The notes: generated by a model from the sequence alone, not told the origin. Positions 54,200-63,712 are shown, counted from the stretch's first letter. The stretch: 64,000 nucleotides of DNA from an uncultured Pseudomonadota bacterium (GCA_949295995.1 CASFNK010000033.1:1-64000); one strand, 5' to 3'. Numbers and translations are program-made.

Positions 54200-54321
54200 A
54201 AAACCCGTTATATGAGATTGATAATAAGATTTAAGAGAGCTGACACCGCAGCGTAGCCAAACCTACGTGAGGATGGCAGCTTCTCGCAAAATCTGTATTA
54301 GAAATCCATAGAACGGGTTTT
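54200..54321. repeat. Palindromic structured element B, at the era stop codon
   Basis: 122 bp folding into one long hairpin: AAAACCCGTT/AACGGGTTTT, TATG/CATA, GATT/AATC, a tandem GA internal loop, TAATA/TATTA, AGATTT/AAATCT, GAGA/TCTC, GCTG/CAGC with a T bulge, CGTAG/CTACG. The outer half matches element C (33108-33337) and the inner half matches element A (33012-33097), each with compensatory base changes. Its right end begins within the era stop codon. Confidence 0.7.
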
Positions 54322-55231
54322 AAGAGTTGAAGTCAAGATTCCACGCACTATACCTTGCCGGATCATCAATCCAGTTGGCGCGTACTTTCACAAATAAAAA
54401 CAGATGAACACGCTCTTCGAGCTCTCGTTCAATCTCGCGACGTGCCGATTGCCCGATTTTTTTAATCATCTCACCGCCACGACCTAAAATAATGGTCTTT
54501 TGGTTGTCTTTTTTGACATAGATAGTCATCTCGGCACGCACCGATCCATCTTCACGCCGCTCCCATAATTCGGGCTCAACAGTGAGCTCATAAGGAATTT
54601 CTTGCCGCAAATATAAAAAGAGCTTCTCGCGCACAATTTCAGCCGCCAAAAGTTTCAGCGGCATATCAGACATCTGCTCTTCGGGATAATACCAAGGAGA
54701 TTCCGGTAAGTTGTCAGCCAAATATTTGTAGAAGTCATCAATATTTTGTCCGGTAAGGGCGGAAATCATAAACGTTTCTTTGAAATTTCCGGCCTCATTC
54801 AACGCAGCACTTAAGGCCAAAAGCTTGGTCTTGTCAATAATATCAACTTTGTTCAAAACCAAAATGGCAGAGAGTTTGTTTTTGTTGAGCTGGTCAATAA
54901 TGGCTCGGGTTTCATCATCAAACCCACGTTTGGCATCAACCACCAAAACGACAATATCGGCATCTTTCACTCCGCTCCAGGCCGAAGACACCATAGCCCT
55001 GTCCAAACGTCTTTTGGGACGAAAGATACCCGGCGTATCAATAAAAATGATTTGCGTATTTTCATACACCCCGATACCTCTGACCATGGTACGCGTGGTT
55101 TGCACTTTCGGCGAAACGATGGAGACTTTTGACCCGACAAAATTATTGGTAATGGTTGATTTTCCGGCATTCGGCGCACCGATTAATGCCACAAATCCAC
55201 ATCTTAAAACCTGAGTATCATTTGTGTCCAT
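54320..55231 (-). CDS. era: GTPase Era
   Basis: 303 residues from the ATG at 55231, inside the rnc end. G1 GAPNAGKST, G2 region TTRTMVRGI, G3 DTPGI, G4 NKVD, and a C-terminal KH domain (IILGRGGEMIKKIGQSARREIEREL). It binds 16S rRNA during 30S assembly. It overlaps rnc by 14 bases, as in many alphaproteobacteria. The gene ends in the palindromic element B rather than next to recO. Confidence 0.95.
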   Translation of the reverse strand: MDTNDTQVLRCGFVALIGAPNAGKSTITNNFVGSKVSIVSPKVQTTRTMVRGIGVYENTQIIFIDTPGIFRPKRRLDRAMVSSAWSGVKDADIVVLVVDAKRGFDDETRAIIDQLNKNKLSAILVLNKVDIIDKTKLLALSAALNEAGNFKETFMISALTGQNIDDFYKYLADNLPESPWYYPEEQMSDMPLKLLAAEIVREKLFLYLRQEIPYELTVEPELWERREDGSVRAEMTIYVKKDNQKTIILGRGGEMIKKIGQSARREIERELEERVHLFLFVKVRANWIDDPARYSAWNLDFNS

Positions 55232-55886
55232 GCGGATATCCCAAAAAATCAAGCATCTTAGCGGCAGCTTCCTGCTCGGCTAATTTTTTATTACGTCCGG
55301 CGCCGACTTGCGGTTCAACCCCATTAAGAGCAACCGACATATAAAACGTCGGCTCGTGTTCACTCCCTTCCCTGCCTTTCAGTTCATAAATCGGATTACC
55401 CAAACCTTTGCTGTGAGCAACTTCTTGCAACAAGGTTTTGTTGTCTTTGGGAGGAGCCACATTTTTATCAATCAGTTCTTTCCAATGTTGGTTCACAAAA
55501 TTGACGGCTTCATCACAACCGGCATCCATAAAAATAGCTCCGATGACCGCCTCACAAACATCGCACAAGACATTTTCGTTATGGCGAATTTCTTCATCCG
55601 CCACAATCATAAACTTATCAAGTTTAAGCATTAACGCCACTTCGGCAACGGTTTCTTTACAAACCAACCCGGTATGACGTTGCGACAAGCTCCCTTCGGG
55701 TTCATTGGGAAACATACGATACAAGAGGCTGGCAATCGCCACACCCAAAACTCTATCACCCAAAAACTCCAAACGTTCATAATTATCACATAAACGCGCC
55801 GAATGACTGCTATGCGTCAATGCCTGTTGCAACAGATGCTGATTATGGAACTTATATCCCAAAATATTTTCTAAATCAGAAAGCAT
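55218..55886 (-). CDS. rnc: Ribonuclease III
   Basis: 222 residues. Catalytic signature ERLEFLGDRVLG (about 38), acidic residues in DVCEAVIGAIFMDAG, and a C-terminal double-stranded RNA-binding domain (KTLLQEVAHSKGLGNPIYEL and GAGRNKKLAEQEAAAKML). It processes rRNA and structured RNAs. The gene order lepB-rnc-era is typical. Confidence 0.95.
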   Translation of the reverse strand: MLSDLENILGYKFHNQHLLQQALTHSSHSARLCDNYERLEFLGDRVLGVAIASLLYRMFPNEPEGSLSQRHTGLVCKETVAEVALMLKLDKFMIVADEEIRHNENVLCDVCEAVIGAIFMDAGCDEAVNFVNQHWKELIDKNVAPPKDNKTLLQEVAHSKGLGNPIYELKGREGSEHEPTFYMSVALNGVEPQVGAGRNKKLAEQEAAAKMLDFLGYPHGHK

Positions 55887-55934
55887 GATAAACTCTTTAT
55901 TTATAAATTGTAAGGAACGATAACTTGGATAATC

Positions 55935-56663
55935 TTATTTAATTTTGTTAAACAAGCGTTCCCAACGAATCATTTTTGGCCAAGTCCAAGGCTTGTACCA
56001 AGCACCGTCATCGCTGTTTGAAAAGAATAAAAAGCGAGCCTTACCGACCAAATTTTCAAAAGGAACAAATCCGACATTAACACGACTATCGTCGGAACGA
56101 TCGCGGTTATCGCCCATAACAAACAAACTTCCCTCGGGAACGGTCAACTCGGGTAAGTTATCTTCGTTTTCAAAATCAGAAACTTCCAAAATTTTGTGTT
56201 TTTTACCCCCCGGCAAAGTTTCCATATATTGGTGATAGCGTTCGGCATTGCCTTGACTGTCGCGAATAACAAAATCTTGCATTTCTTCACGTTCAACCAA
56301 CTCACCATTCACAAACAAGCGTCCGTTTTCCATTTTGATTTTGTCGCCAGGTAAACCGATAACTCGTTTTATATAGTCGGTTTTGTTATCTTGCGGAAAC
56401 TTGAAAACCACCACATCACCTCTTTGAGGGACATCTGCCCAAACTCTTCCCTCAAACAAAGGAATACTAAAAGGCAAAGAATGTTTAGAATAACCGTAAG
56501 TATATTTAGAGACAAACAAATAATCCCCGACATAAAGGGTTGGATACATAGAACCCGAAGGAATTTTAAAAGGCTCAAACAAGAATGTTCTAATCAGGAT
56601 GGCAATAACGATTGCATAAAACAACGTTTTCACCGTATCCATTAAACTTTCATCTTCTTCCAT
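55935..56663 (-). CDS. lepB: Signal peptidase I
   Basis: 242 residues. N-terminal membrane helix, then IPSGSMYPTL with the catalytic Ser, DYIKRVIGLPGD with the catalytic Lys, and VPEGSLFVMGDNRDRSDDSRVNVGFVP. It cleaves signal peptides on the periplasmic face. It lies 48 bases before rnc. Confidence 0.95.
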   Translation of the reverse strand: MEEDESLMDTVKTLFYAIVIAILIRTFLFEPFKIPSGSMYPTLYVGDYLFVSKYTYGYSKHSLPFSIPLFEGRVWADVPQRGDVVVFKFPQDNKTDYIKRVIGLPGDKIKMENGRLFVNGELVEREEMQDFVIRDSQGNAERYHQYMETLPGGKKHKILEVSDFENEDNLPELTVPEGSLFVMGDNRDRSDDSRVNVGFVPFENLVGKARFLFFSNSDDGAWYKPWTWPKMIRWERLFNKIK

Positions 56664-56793
56664 ATTAATCTCTTTTATAAAAAAACAATAACTTCAGCCA
56701 TTATTTTTGAAAAAAGCATGAACGCGTGCCTTTTTCAAAAACAATCAATCTTTTGCATACTAACCGCATATTTTACGGATAGCAACAACAAAA

Positions 56794-57198
56794 TCAAATT
56801 AATTCAATAATTACAAACGCTTGCGCCCAAGGATAATCATCACTCATGGACACTTGCAGATTATACTCCTTGCCTTTACTTAACTTTTGTAAATGTTTCA
56901 ACGCACCGCCGTAAATTTTGAGTTGAGGCTTGCCTGACTTTTGGTGAACAATGGCAATATCTTTCATAAAGACCCCTTCACGAAAGCCTGTTCCCAAGGC
57001 TTTTGCAAAAGCCTCTTTAGCGGCAAAGCGTTTAGCCAAAGTGCAAGCATATTCTTTATTAGAAATCGCTTGACGTCTCTTAATCTCATTAAATTCGACC
57101 GGCGCAAAAGAGCGTTTCAGAAATCTCTCTCCGAAGATGCTGATTGTTTCCTCAATACGGCTGATATTAGCCAAATCACTTCCGACACCCAAAATCAT
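56794..57198 (-). CDS. acpS: Holo-[acyl-carrier-protein] synthase
   Basis: 134 residues. ILGVGSDLANISRIEE with the metal Asp, RFAAKEAFAKALG with the metal Glu, and VSMSDDYPWAQAFVIIE at the end. It attaches 4'-phosphopantetheine to acyl carrier protein. It is not preceded by pdxJ, which often stands here in relatives. Confidence 0.93.
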   Translation of the reverse strand: MILGVGSDLANISRIEETISIFGERFLKRSFAPVEFNEIKRRQAISNKEYACTLAKRFAAKEAFAKALGTGFREGVFMKDIAIVHQKSGKPQLKIYGGALKHLQKLSKGKEYNLQVSMSDDYPWAQAFVIIELI

Positions 57199-57311
57199 AA
57201 AAATAACCCTTTTCTAACCTTTTGATACCACACAAACATTTGGTATATAATATAAAAAATTTTCCATCGCAACCCAGATTTAAGAAAAAACTTAAATTGT
57301 GGATTGTCTTA

Positions 57312-59462
57312 TTATTGATTAGCCCTTGCCACATAAGAAACTACTTTGCTGGCTTTGAGAGCCGCAATAATATCCGTCAAATGTTTAAGGTCTTTCACAT
57401 CAATATCAATCAATAATTCAAAATAGCTGATTGTTCGATAAACGATATTCAAGTTGGAGATATTACCGTTATTTCTGGCAACCAGATTTGATAATTCGGC
57501 CAGCGACCCCGGTTCATTGGCAAGCATCACTTTCAAGCGTCCGGTATGCATTTCATTTTCGGCTTCCTCACCCCAAGCAATATCGAGCCAACGTTCAGGC
57601 TCATCGGCATATTTTTCCAAAGCCTTACAATCAATTGTATGAACAGCCACACCTTTACCGGTAGTAACGATACCGACAATTCTATCGCCCGGCAGTGGGT
57701 GGCAGCATCCGGCAAAATGAACGGCCATACCCGGAATAAGCCCTTTAATTTTAAGCGGTTCGCTTTTTTTATCTTTTTTAATAACCTTTTTAAAGCTCGG
57801 AACCTTGATGGCTTTAACCACTTTTTCCAGTTTGGATTGCTTATAAGCCGGATAAACCGCTTTCAAGACATCCCAACCGGTAACCAACCCCTCACCAACC
57901 TTGGCATAAACATCTTCAATCGATTCGGCTTCAAAATTCTGCAACACGTTAACCAAGGCTTTTTCAGAAAATTCCAGATTTTCGCCCTTAAATAAGCGTT
58001 CCAAAATCTCTTGTCCCAAAGTAATGAATTGGTCGCGTTTGTTCGCACGCACATAACGTCTGATAGCGGCTTTGGCTTTTCCGGTTACCACAAAACGCTC
58101 CCACTCGGTTGAGGGGTGTTGCGCTTTAGAGGTTAAAATTTCGACCTGATCACCATTTTGCAACACGGTACGAAGCGGTCTGATTTCACCGTTAATTTTA
58201 GCTCCGACACAAGTATCACCGACCGAAGAGTGAACGGCATAAGCAAAATCCACCGGTGTTGAATTGACCGGTAAACCGATTAAATCACCTTTGGGCGTAA
58301 AGCAAAAGACTTGGTCGTTATACATTTCGAGCTTGGTATTTTCCAAAAACTCTTCAGGATTTGAGGCTTGCTCCAAAATTTCCAACAACTCTCTAATCCA
58401 GCGATAATGCTTACCTTCGGCTTTTTGTCCTTGTTTGTAAGCCCAGTGGGCGGCCACACCTTTTTCACCGATTTCATGCATTTCATGGGTACGGATTTGA
58501 ATTTCGATACGGGTATTTTCAGGTCCTATCACACCGGTATGAATTGATTGATAACCGTTTGGTTTCGGGGTTGAAATATAGTCCTTAAAACGTCTTGGCA
58601 CCATGTGATATTTGCTGTGAACCACACCCAAAGCCTGATAACAGGTTGCTACGTCATCAACAATAATACGAAACGCCATAATATCGGAGAGTTGCTCAAA
58701 CGAAGCGTTTTTCTGCTGCATTTTGCGCCAAATGGAATAAGGCGTTTTTTCTCGTCCGGAAACAACCGCCTTTATCCCATTTTCTTCCATATCTTTTTCA
58801 AGTTGTTTAATAATTTTCGGAACAATATTACTGCCTTGCTCACGCAAAAAGTTTAAACGAGCTACAATAGAATCATGAGCATCTTTATTAAGCTCGGCAA
58901 AAGCAATTTCTTCCAACTCGCTTTTCACTTCTTGCATACCGATACGTTCAGCCAAGGGCGCATAAATATCCAAAGTTTCACGAGCAATTCTGGCGCGTTT
59001 TTCAGGCTTCTTCACAAAATGCAAAGTCCGCATATTATGCAGTCTATCTGCTAATTTAATAAGCAGGACGCGGATATCTTCCGACATTGCAAGCAAAAGT
59101 TTGCGAAAATTTTCAGCTTGTTTGTTATTGGCCGATTTTTGCTCAATCATCGCCAACTTGGTCAACCCGTCAACCAACTGAGCCACCTGCTCACCAAAAA
59201 GTGAACGAATTTCCTCAACTGTAGTATCGGTATCTTCCACCGTATCGTGCAACAATCCGGCGATAATAGAAGCTGAATCCAACTTAAACTTGGTCAAAAT
59301 ACCGGCAACTTCCACCGGATGCGAATAATAAGGGTCGCCGGATTCACGAAGCTGGGCGCCATGTTTTTTCATAGCAAACACATAAGCGCGGTTAAGAGCG
59401 TCTTCATCGGCATCAGGGTCATAAGATTTTACTAAATCGACTAATTCATACTGTCTTAACAT
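57312..59462 (-). CDS. Bifunctional (p)ppGpp synthetase/hydrolase Rel
   Basis: 716 residues from the ATG at 59462, preceded by TTTAAGGGTGAAA. A longer frame has no ribosome site. HD hydrolase domain (HPVEVAGIL, LLHDTVEDTDTT, RLHNMRTL), synthetase (KPNGYQSIHTGVIGP, EIQIRTHEMHEIGEKGVAAHW), TGS domain (FCFTPKGDLIGLP, TPVDFAYAVHS), a Cys-His region (FAGCCHPLPGD) and a C-terminal ACT domain. It makes and degrades the stringent-response alarmone. Both active sites look intact. Confidence 0.95.
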   Translation of the reverse strand: MLRQYELVDLVKSYDPDADEDALNRAYVFAMKKHGAQLRESGDPYYSHPVEVAGILTKFKLDSASIIAGLLHDTVEDTDTTVEEIRSLFGEQVAQLVDGLTKLAMIEQKSANNKQAENFRKLLLAMSEDIRVLLIKLADRLHNMRTLHFVKKPEKRARIARETLDIYAPLAERIGMQEVKSELEEIAFAELNKDAHDSIVARLNFLREQGSNIVPKIIKQLEKDMEENGIKAVVSGREKTPYSIWRKMQQKNASFEQLSDIMAFRIIVDDVATCYQALGVVHSKYHMVPRRFKDYISTPKPNGYQSIHTGVIGPENTRIEIQIRTHEMHEIGEKGVAAHWAYKQGQKAEGKHYRWIRELLEILEQASNPEEFLENTKLEMYNDQVFCFTPKGDLIGLPVNSTPVDFAYAVHSSVGDTCVGAKINGEIRPLRTVLQNGDQVEILTSKAQHPSTEWERFVVTGKAKAAIRRYVRANKRDQFITLGQEILERLFKGENLEFSEKALVNVLQNFEAESIEDVYAKVGEGLVTGWDVLKAVYPAYKQSKLEKVVKAIKVPSFKKVIKKDKKSEPLKIKGLIPGMAVHFAGCCHPLPGDRIVGIVTTGKGVAVHTIDCKALEKYADEPERWLDIAWGEEAENEMHTGRLKVMLANEPGSLAELSNLVARNNGNISNLNIVYRTISYFELLIDIDVKDLKHLTDIIAALKASKVVSYVARANQ

Positions 59463-59593
59463 TTTCACCCTTAAACAAAAAGTTACCTGTAGCAATTGAT
59501 TTAATACTACACCATTTACACACAAACCTACAACACAAAAATTAAAATTTGCTTTAAAACCCCCGAAATTTCCGCCTCTCTGTAACATAAAGC

Positions 59594-59623
59594 CAAAAAA
59601 AGGAGCCGATTAAGGCTCCTTTA
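59594..59623 (-). terminator. Terminator of rpoZ
   Basis: On the minus strand AAAGGAGCC / GGCTCCTTT followed by a T-tract. Confidence 0.9.
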
Positions 59624-59642
59624 AAAATTTTTACATTAATAA

Positions 59643-60131
59643 CTACTCTTCATCGTCAAAATTATCGCCTAGGTCATCGCCTAAGTCAAAATTTTCATCC
59701 ATAGCGTTTTCATCACCTAAAGACATATCATCGCTATCGACATCGGAGGCATCTAAATCCAAAACATCATCATCTTCACCATGGACTTGCATACCCTCAG
59801 ATACTTCATTATCAAGCAAAACACCTGAAAATTGGTCATCCAAATCAGCCAATTCTTTTTCAGCAGCCATAATTTCCATTTCTTCTTCTTCAGGCTCTTC
59901 AACTTCAACATATTTTTGAAGTCCCAAGACCAAAGATTTTTGCAATTCTTCAATACTAACGGTTTCATCAGCAATTTCACGCAAAGCCACAACCGAATTT
60001 TTATCATTATCGCGAGCGACCGTAATCGGAGCACCTGAAGCAATATCTTTAGCACGCTGAGCCGCAACCATTAACAGTTCATAACGGTTAGGAATTTTAT
60101 CAACGCAATCTTCAACAGTTACACGAGCCAT
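59643..60131 (-). CDS. rpoZ: RNA polymerase omega subunit with long acidic tail
   Basis: 162 residues. [30 protein letters not shown] is the omega N-terminus, and [16 protein letters not shown] follows. From about residue 76 the tail is extremely rich in Asp and Glu with few basic residues, longer than the usual omega. It assists polymerase assembly. The next gene downstream on the strand is rel, separated by a terminator. Confidence 0.93.
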   Translation of the reverse strand: MARVTVEDCVDKIPNRYELLMVAAQRAKDIASGAPITVARDNDKNSVVALREIADETVSIEELQKSLVLGLQKYVEVEEPEEEEMEIMAAEKELADLDDQFSGVLLDNEVSEGMQVHGEDDDVLDLDASDVDSDDMSLGDENAMDENFDLGDDLGDNFDDEE

Positions 60132-60226
60132 TTTCTCTCATCCTCAAAAATTAAACAGAGTTTTCTTAGCTTTATACAGACTAAAAAACACAAATGCAAT
60201 AGCAAAATGCAAAAAATTTTTGCAAA

Positions 60227-61492
60227 TTAATTTAAAACCGATACCACTTGTCCCAAAATACGATATTTTCCGGCTTCAAATTCTTTTTTTAAGAGCTTAC
60301 GATTTTTACGAACCTCCAAAATATCATTCATCGGTGCCTTATACATTTCCACCATAGCCTGCATAGTTGCATATTGTAAATCTGCCAAACGCTCATTTAA
60401 AGTTTCTTCTAAATAAGCATTATATGCCCCGCTTTGAAAAGCTTTCACACTGGCCAAAGTTGCGCTACGCATCATTCCCATTCGGTATGCTTTAATTGTT
60501 TTATCACAAGTATAAGCCCATCCTTCGGGAGAAAATCCTTCTCCGCCAACAGCCAAACGAAGCTCTGTTTCCAACCCAGCCAAACGCAATTTCTGTACCA
60601 ATCGCTGACAAGGATTAACAATATCTTTCAATCCGTTCATTGGTAAACCGATTTTATTTTCAATCTCCCAAATATCCAGGAGATTACCCGCATTATAAAT
60701 TCGTCCCTGAACCCGAATATCCTCACCGATTTTATAAACTTTAGGCAAAGTTCTGGCAAAAGCCTTCACATCTGCACTTGTGAGTGGGCTATTAATATCG
60801 GGATTAATGGTGCGCAAATCACTAGCTCCTACTTTCACCTCAGGCTTAGCACCGGGAATAAATTCTTCTTCGGGCACCAATTCTCTGATTTTTTGATATA
60901 ATTTTTCGTCATATTCTACTTTGGGAGATGCTTTTTTTATGATTGGTCTTTCTTGAGGTGTTCTGTTCTCCGGCCACATTTCAGGCATAAGCAAATAATA
61001 AAGATAAGGAGACAAAAACTCTAAATCTTCAATTCCGGCCAATTGAGGAGCGATTCGCGTCGGAAATTTATTTTTTGTTTCCTTAATTCCCGGCATATTA
61101 AGCACTTTTTCGGGCATATTTGGAACCGTATGCAAATAAGGTCCGATATATTGATAATACTCTTTAGGCATTAGAGAGAGCATATCAAGCAAATCCTGTT
61201 CATGTTCATTACGAATACGCTTTTCGGTTGAACCATAATCGGTTATGGTCAACCGAAACAAATCATCAAATAGATTACCGATATCCCAATGAAAATCATA
61301 ACGCCGATTATACCGCCGTCTGCCGACAATATATTTTTGCTCCAGTTCTTCATACTTCGGCAAGGACATATCCATATCCACTTTATAGTATTTGGCAAAA
61401 TCAGCCGCACCGGCGCACACATTATGCGCCGTCAATAGAAATCCGCCCCAAAGACAAGAGCAAACAAATATTTTAGTTTTGGTTAAGAGCAC
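60227..61492 (-). CDS. Exported protein of unknown function (GTG start)
   Basis: 421 residues. The frame opens with GTG at 61492, with AAGG about 12 bases upstream, and overlaps the preceding gene by 20 bases, so translational coupling is likely. A signal peptide runs to about residue 28. A mainly helical, charged body follows with no known motif; PAPxxxPEEEF-like and LSPYLYYLLMPEMWPE segments are visible. Four cysteines in all. It is paired with a DUF4139 protein. Confidence 0.65.
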   Translation of the reverse strand: MLLTKTKIFVCSCLWGGFLLTAHNVCAGAADFAKYYKVDMDMSLPKYEELEQKYIVGRRRYNRRYDFHWDIGNLFDDLFRLTITDYGSTEKRIRNEHEQDLLDMLSLMPKEYYQYIGPYLHTVPNMPEKVLNMPGIKETKNKFPTRIAPQLAGIEDLEFLSPYLYYLLMPEMWPENRTPQERPIIKKASPKVEYDEKLYQKIRELVPEEEFIPGAKPEVKVGASDLRTINPDINSPLTSADVKAFARTLPKVYKIGEDIRVQGRIYNAGNLLDIWEIENKIGLPMNGLKDIVNPCQRLVQKLRLAGLETELRLAVGGEGFSPEGWAYTCDKTIKAYRMGMMRSATLASVKAFQSGAYNAYLEETLNERLADLQYATMQAMVEMYKAPMNDILEVRKNRKLLKKEFEAGKYRILGQVVSVLN

Positions 61493-62906
61493 TGCTTAAT
61501 CTGACCTTATAAGAAAGAGTTGTTTTCCCTCGAGCCGGAACACTAACCTGCCACTCTGCTTTTTCGGCAGTTTTGTTTTGGGCAGGAATATTTTCTTCTA
61601 ACATATTCCAAAGCGAGCCAAAACTCTGCACAAAACTAACCGATTCGCTTTTATCCGATGCATTACTGAAAATAATCTCAATCAAAGCCTCGACCGCATT
61701 GGGAGCAACTTTTTGAATATTCACAACCTTACCTTCAGCCGTCAGATCAAATGATTTACCGAGTTTGAGTTCTGATTTTTCACCGACCGCCAATTGAGCA
61801 AACACATTTTCACCCAAGAAGGCTAAATTTTGCGATTGTTGCTTATCATAAAAACGAATAACACCTTGTGGCAAAACTTCACCTAAGCCGGCATTTTTAT
61901 CATTATTGAGTTGAACGATCTCATCAGGTGTTTGTTTTTCAAAACTTCCCCCGGTTACACCGTTCCATAAATAGAAGGGCGATACAAACTTATATTCTTT
62001 TTGATAAGTAACATTTTTCTTTTCCAACAAAGCCAATTGTTTTGACTGATTATTCAAAACGTCTGTTTTAAAAGGCAATGTATAAAAATAGTAACTTCCC
62101 AGTTCTTTAGGCATTTGATTAAGAGCCGTTGTTTTTCCCATCACGGCCATATTGGCATTTTGAGTTTTTGCCGACAACATCACTGCTCGAGGTTGAATAC
62201 CGCTGTTGTTATTAACTTGATTAACCTCACCTGCCACAAATTGCAAAGTAGCATTTTTATAATCTGCACCGGATTCGTTATTCAAAGTAATCCATCCCCA
62301 AAGATTAAGTTTATCATCACTCAGCATTTCGGCAGTATAATCAACTTTCCAAGAAATTCCTTTGGTCAAATAAGAGAGTGTTAGCGGTTGCACTCCGTCT
62401 TTTTGCGTCATAATCTGAGCGGATAAGGTCGGAACCGAAACTAATCCTTCGGGGAGCTTGTCAAAAATCAAGCGCCCCGGAAAATCAATTTCTATTCCGT
62501 AATTAAACTGCAAAATTGACCGTCCATAACGGCTATCAATAATTTTCGCCTCATCAAAAATAGTTTTGCCCGTTGCCTCGTCAACAAGCGCAGTTTTCAC
62601 AGTTTTACCGATAGAAGCATCAACAATATTAATTGGCGTTTGCAAATTATAGTTATAATTTTGTTCTATAACTTGAATATCCGAACCATGCAAAATAGCC
62701 GTTTCGGGCAACATTTTTTCGGCTACATTTTCAAATACCAAAGAATTTTTACCGACAACAAGATTAAATTCCCTCACATCCCTGACTAAACCAAGGTTTC
62801 CGTTATAAACACTCAAAGTTACATTGTGAACACCATCTTCCGCCCAAACGGACAAAGGAAGCATACACAAACTCAAAATACCCAATAATGCAAAATATCT
62901 CTTCAT
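61473..62906 (-). CDS. DUF4139-type secreted protein
   Basis: 477 residues from the ATG at 62906 (AGGAGAGTGCTG upstream). Signal peptide (LPLSVWAED), then VHNVTLSVYNGNLGLVRDVREF and SVPTLSAQIMTQKDGVQPLTLSYLTKGISWKVDYTAEML-type strands, ending in KTTLSYKVRLSSA. The GISWKxxYxA segment is the hallmark of DUF4139/mucoidy-inhibitor-like proteins, predicted beta-rich and periplasmic. Function unknown. Confidence 0.8.
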   Translation of the reverse strand: MKRYFALLGILSLCMLPLSVWAEDGVHNVTLSVYNGNLGLVRDVREFNLVVGKNSLVFENVAEKMLPETAILHGSDIQVIEQNYNYNLQTPINIVDASIGKTVKTALVDEATGKTIFDEAKIIDSRYGRSILQFNYGIEIDFPGRLIFDKLPEGLVSVPTLSAQIMTQKDGVQPLTLSYLTKGISWKVDYTAEMLSDDKLNLWGWITLNNESGADYKNATLQFVAGEVNQVNNNSGIQPRAVMLSAKTQNANMAVMGKTTALNQMPKELGSYYFYTLPFKTDVLNNQSKQLALLEKKNVTYQKEYKFVSPFYLWNGVTGGSFEKQTPDEIVQLNNDKNAGLGEVLPQGVIRFYDKQQSQNLAFLGENVFAQLAVGEKSELKLGKSFDLTAEGKVVNIQKVAPNAVEALIEIIFSNASDKSESVSFVQSFGSLWNMLEENIPAQNKTAEKAEWQVSVPARGKTTLSYKVRLSSALNQN

Positions 62907-62973
62907 CAGCACTCTCCTAATTAATTATCCAATAATATAATCGATAAAAAAACAAAAAAAAAGTGATAAAATG

Positions 62974-62993
62974 TGAATATTGCTAGACTCGTG
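62974..62993 (+). promoter_or_regulatory. GANTC site in the gcrA promoter region
   Basis: GACTC at about 62984-62988, about 65 bases before the gcrA ATG, within a region rich in A/T. In Caulobacter CcrM methylates GANTC and GcrA acts at such promoters. A single site, so only suggestive. CcrM itself is not in the window. Confidence 0.3.
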
Positions 62994-63052
62994 GATATTA
63001 ATGACGTATTATCAAAACTAAATTAGTATTTCTCAAGAGAGGAGATAAGGAT

Positions 63053-63640
63053 ATGGCATGGACAGAGCAAATGATTGAAGACCTGAAAAGAATGTGGGAT
63101 GAAGGTCTGTCAACAGGAGAAATAGGCAAACGCCTAGGCGTTACCAAAAACTCGATTATCGGTAAAGTTCACCGTTTACAATTAACCGCCCGCCCCTCTC
63201 CGATAAAGAAGAAAGAAGACGGTGCCTCTTCGACCCCAAAAGCCAAAGAAGCGAAAAGTGCAAAACCTGCCACTTCTGGCAAACAGGCTTCCACTCCTAA
63301 GGTTTCCACCCCAACTGCTCCTAAAGTAACGCCTCAAGAGGTCAAAAAAACTCCGAAAGAAGAATTGGAAATTTCTCAAATTCCCGCAAAAGAAGAAATT
63401 GAAGAAATTACCCCCAAACGGGACCGCATAGAAACAATACGTAATTCTGTTCACGTTGACCATCCCAAAGGCAAGCACAAAACCATGTTAACAGATTTGG
63501 ACAATCACACTTGTCGCTGGCCGATAGGCGATCCCAAAGACGAAAATTTTCATTTTTGCGGCCGTAAAGTAAAGATAGGCCAAACCTATTGCGAAGAACA
63601 TGCCGCCATAGCTTACGTTAAGGCCAACTCAAAAAAATAA
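63053..63640 (+). CDS. gcrA: GcrA-family cell-cycle regulator
   Basis: 195 residues. WTEQMIEDLKRMWDEGLSTGEIGKRLGVTKNSIIGKVHRLQL is the GcrA-type helix-turn-helix at residues 3-45. A Lys/Pro/Thr-rich linker (45-120) follows. The C-terminus CRWPIGDPKDENFHFCGRKVKIGQTYCEEHAAIAY is the conserved domain that binds sigma-70. AGGAGATAAGGAT precedes the ATG. It controls methylation-dependent transcription and is found only in alphaproteobacteria. Confidence 0.94.
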   Translation: MAWTEQMIEDLKRMWDEGLSTGEIGKRLGVTKNSIIGKVHRLQLTARPSPIKKKEDGASSTPKAKEAKSAKPATSGKQASTPKVSTPTAPKVTPQEVKKTPKEELEISQIPAKEEIEEITPKRDRIETIRNSVHVDHPKGKHKTMLTDLDNHTCRWPIGDPKDENFHFCGRKVKIGQTYCEEHAAIAYVKANSKK

Positions 63641-63712
63641 ACTTTGCAAATTATTAACAAATTTATGTTAATTTATATAAAGTATTATGAAAATTTATAA
63701 GGAAGTAACAAA

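Noticed and set aside
54200-54321. Ordinary Rho-independent terminator for era
   Set aside because: The long hairpin is not followed by a T-tract on the era strand and its modules recur elsewhere, so a simple terminator does not explain it.
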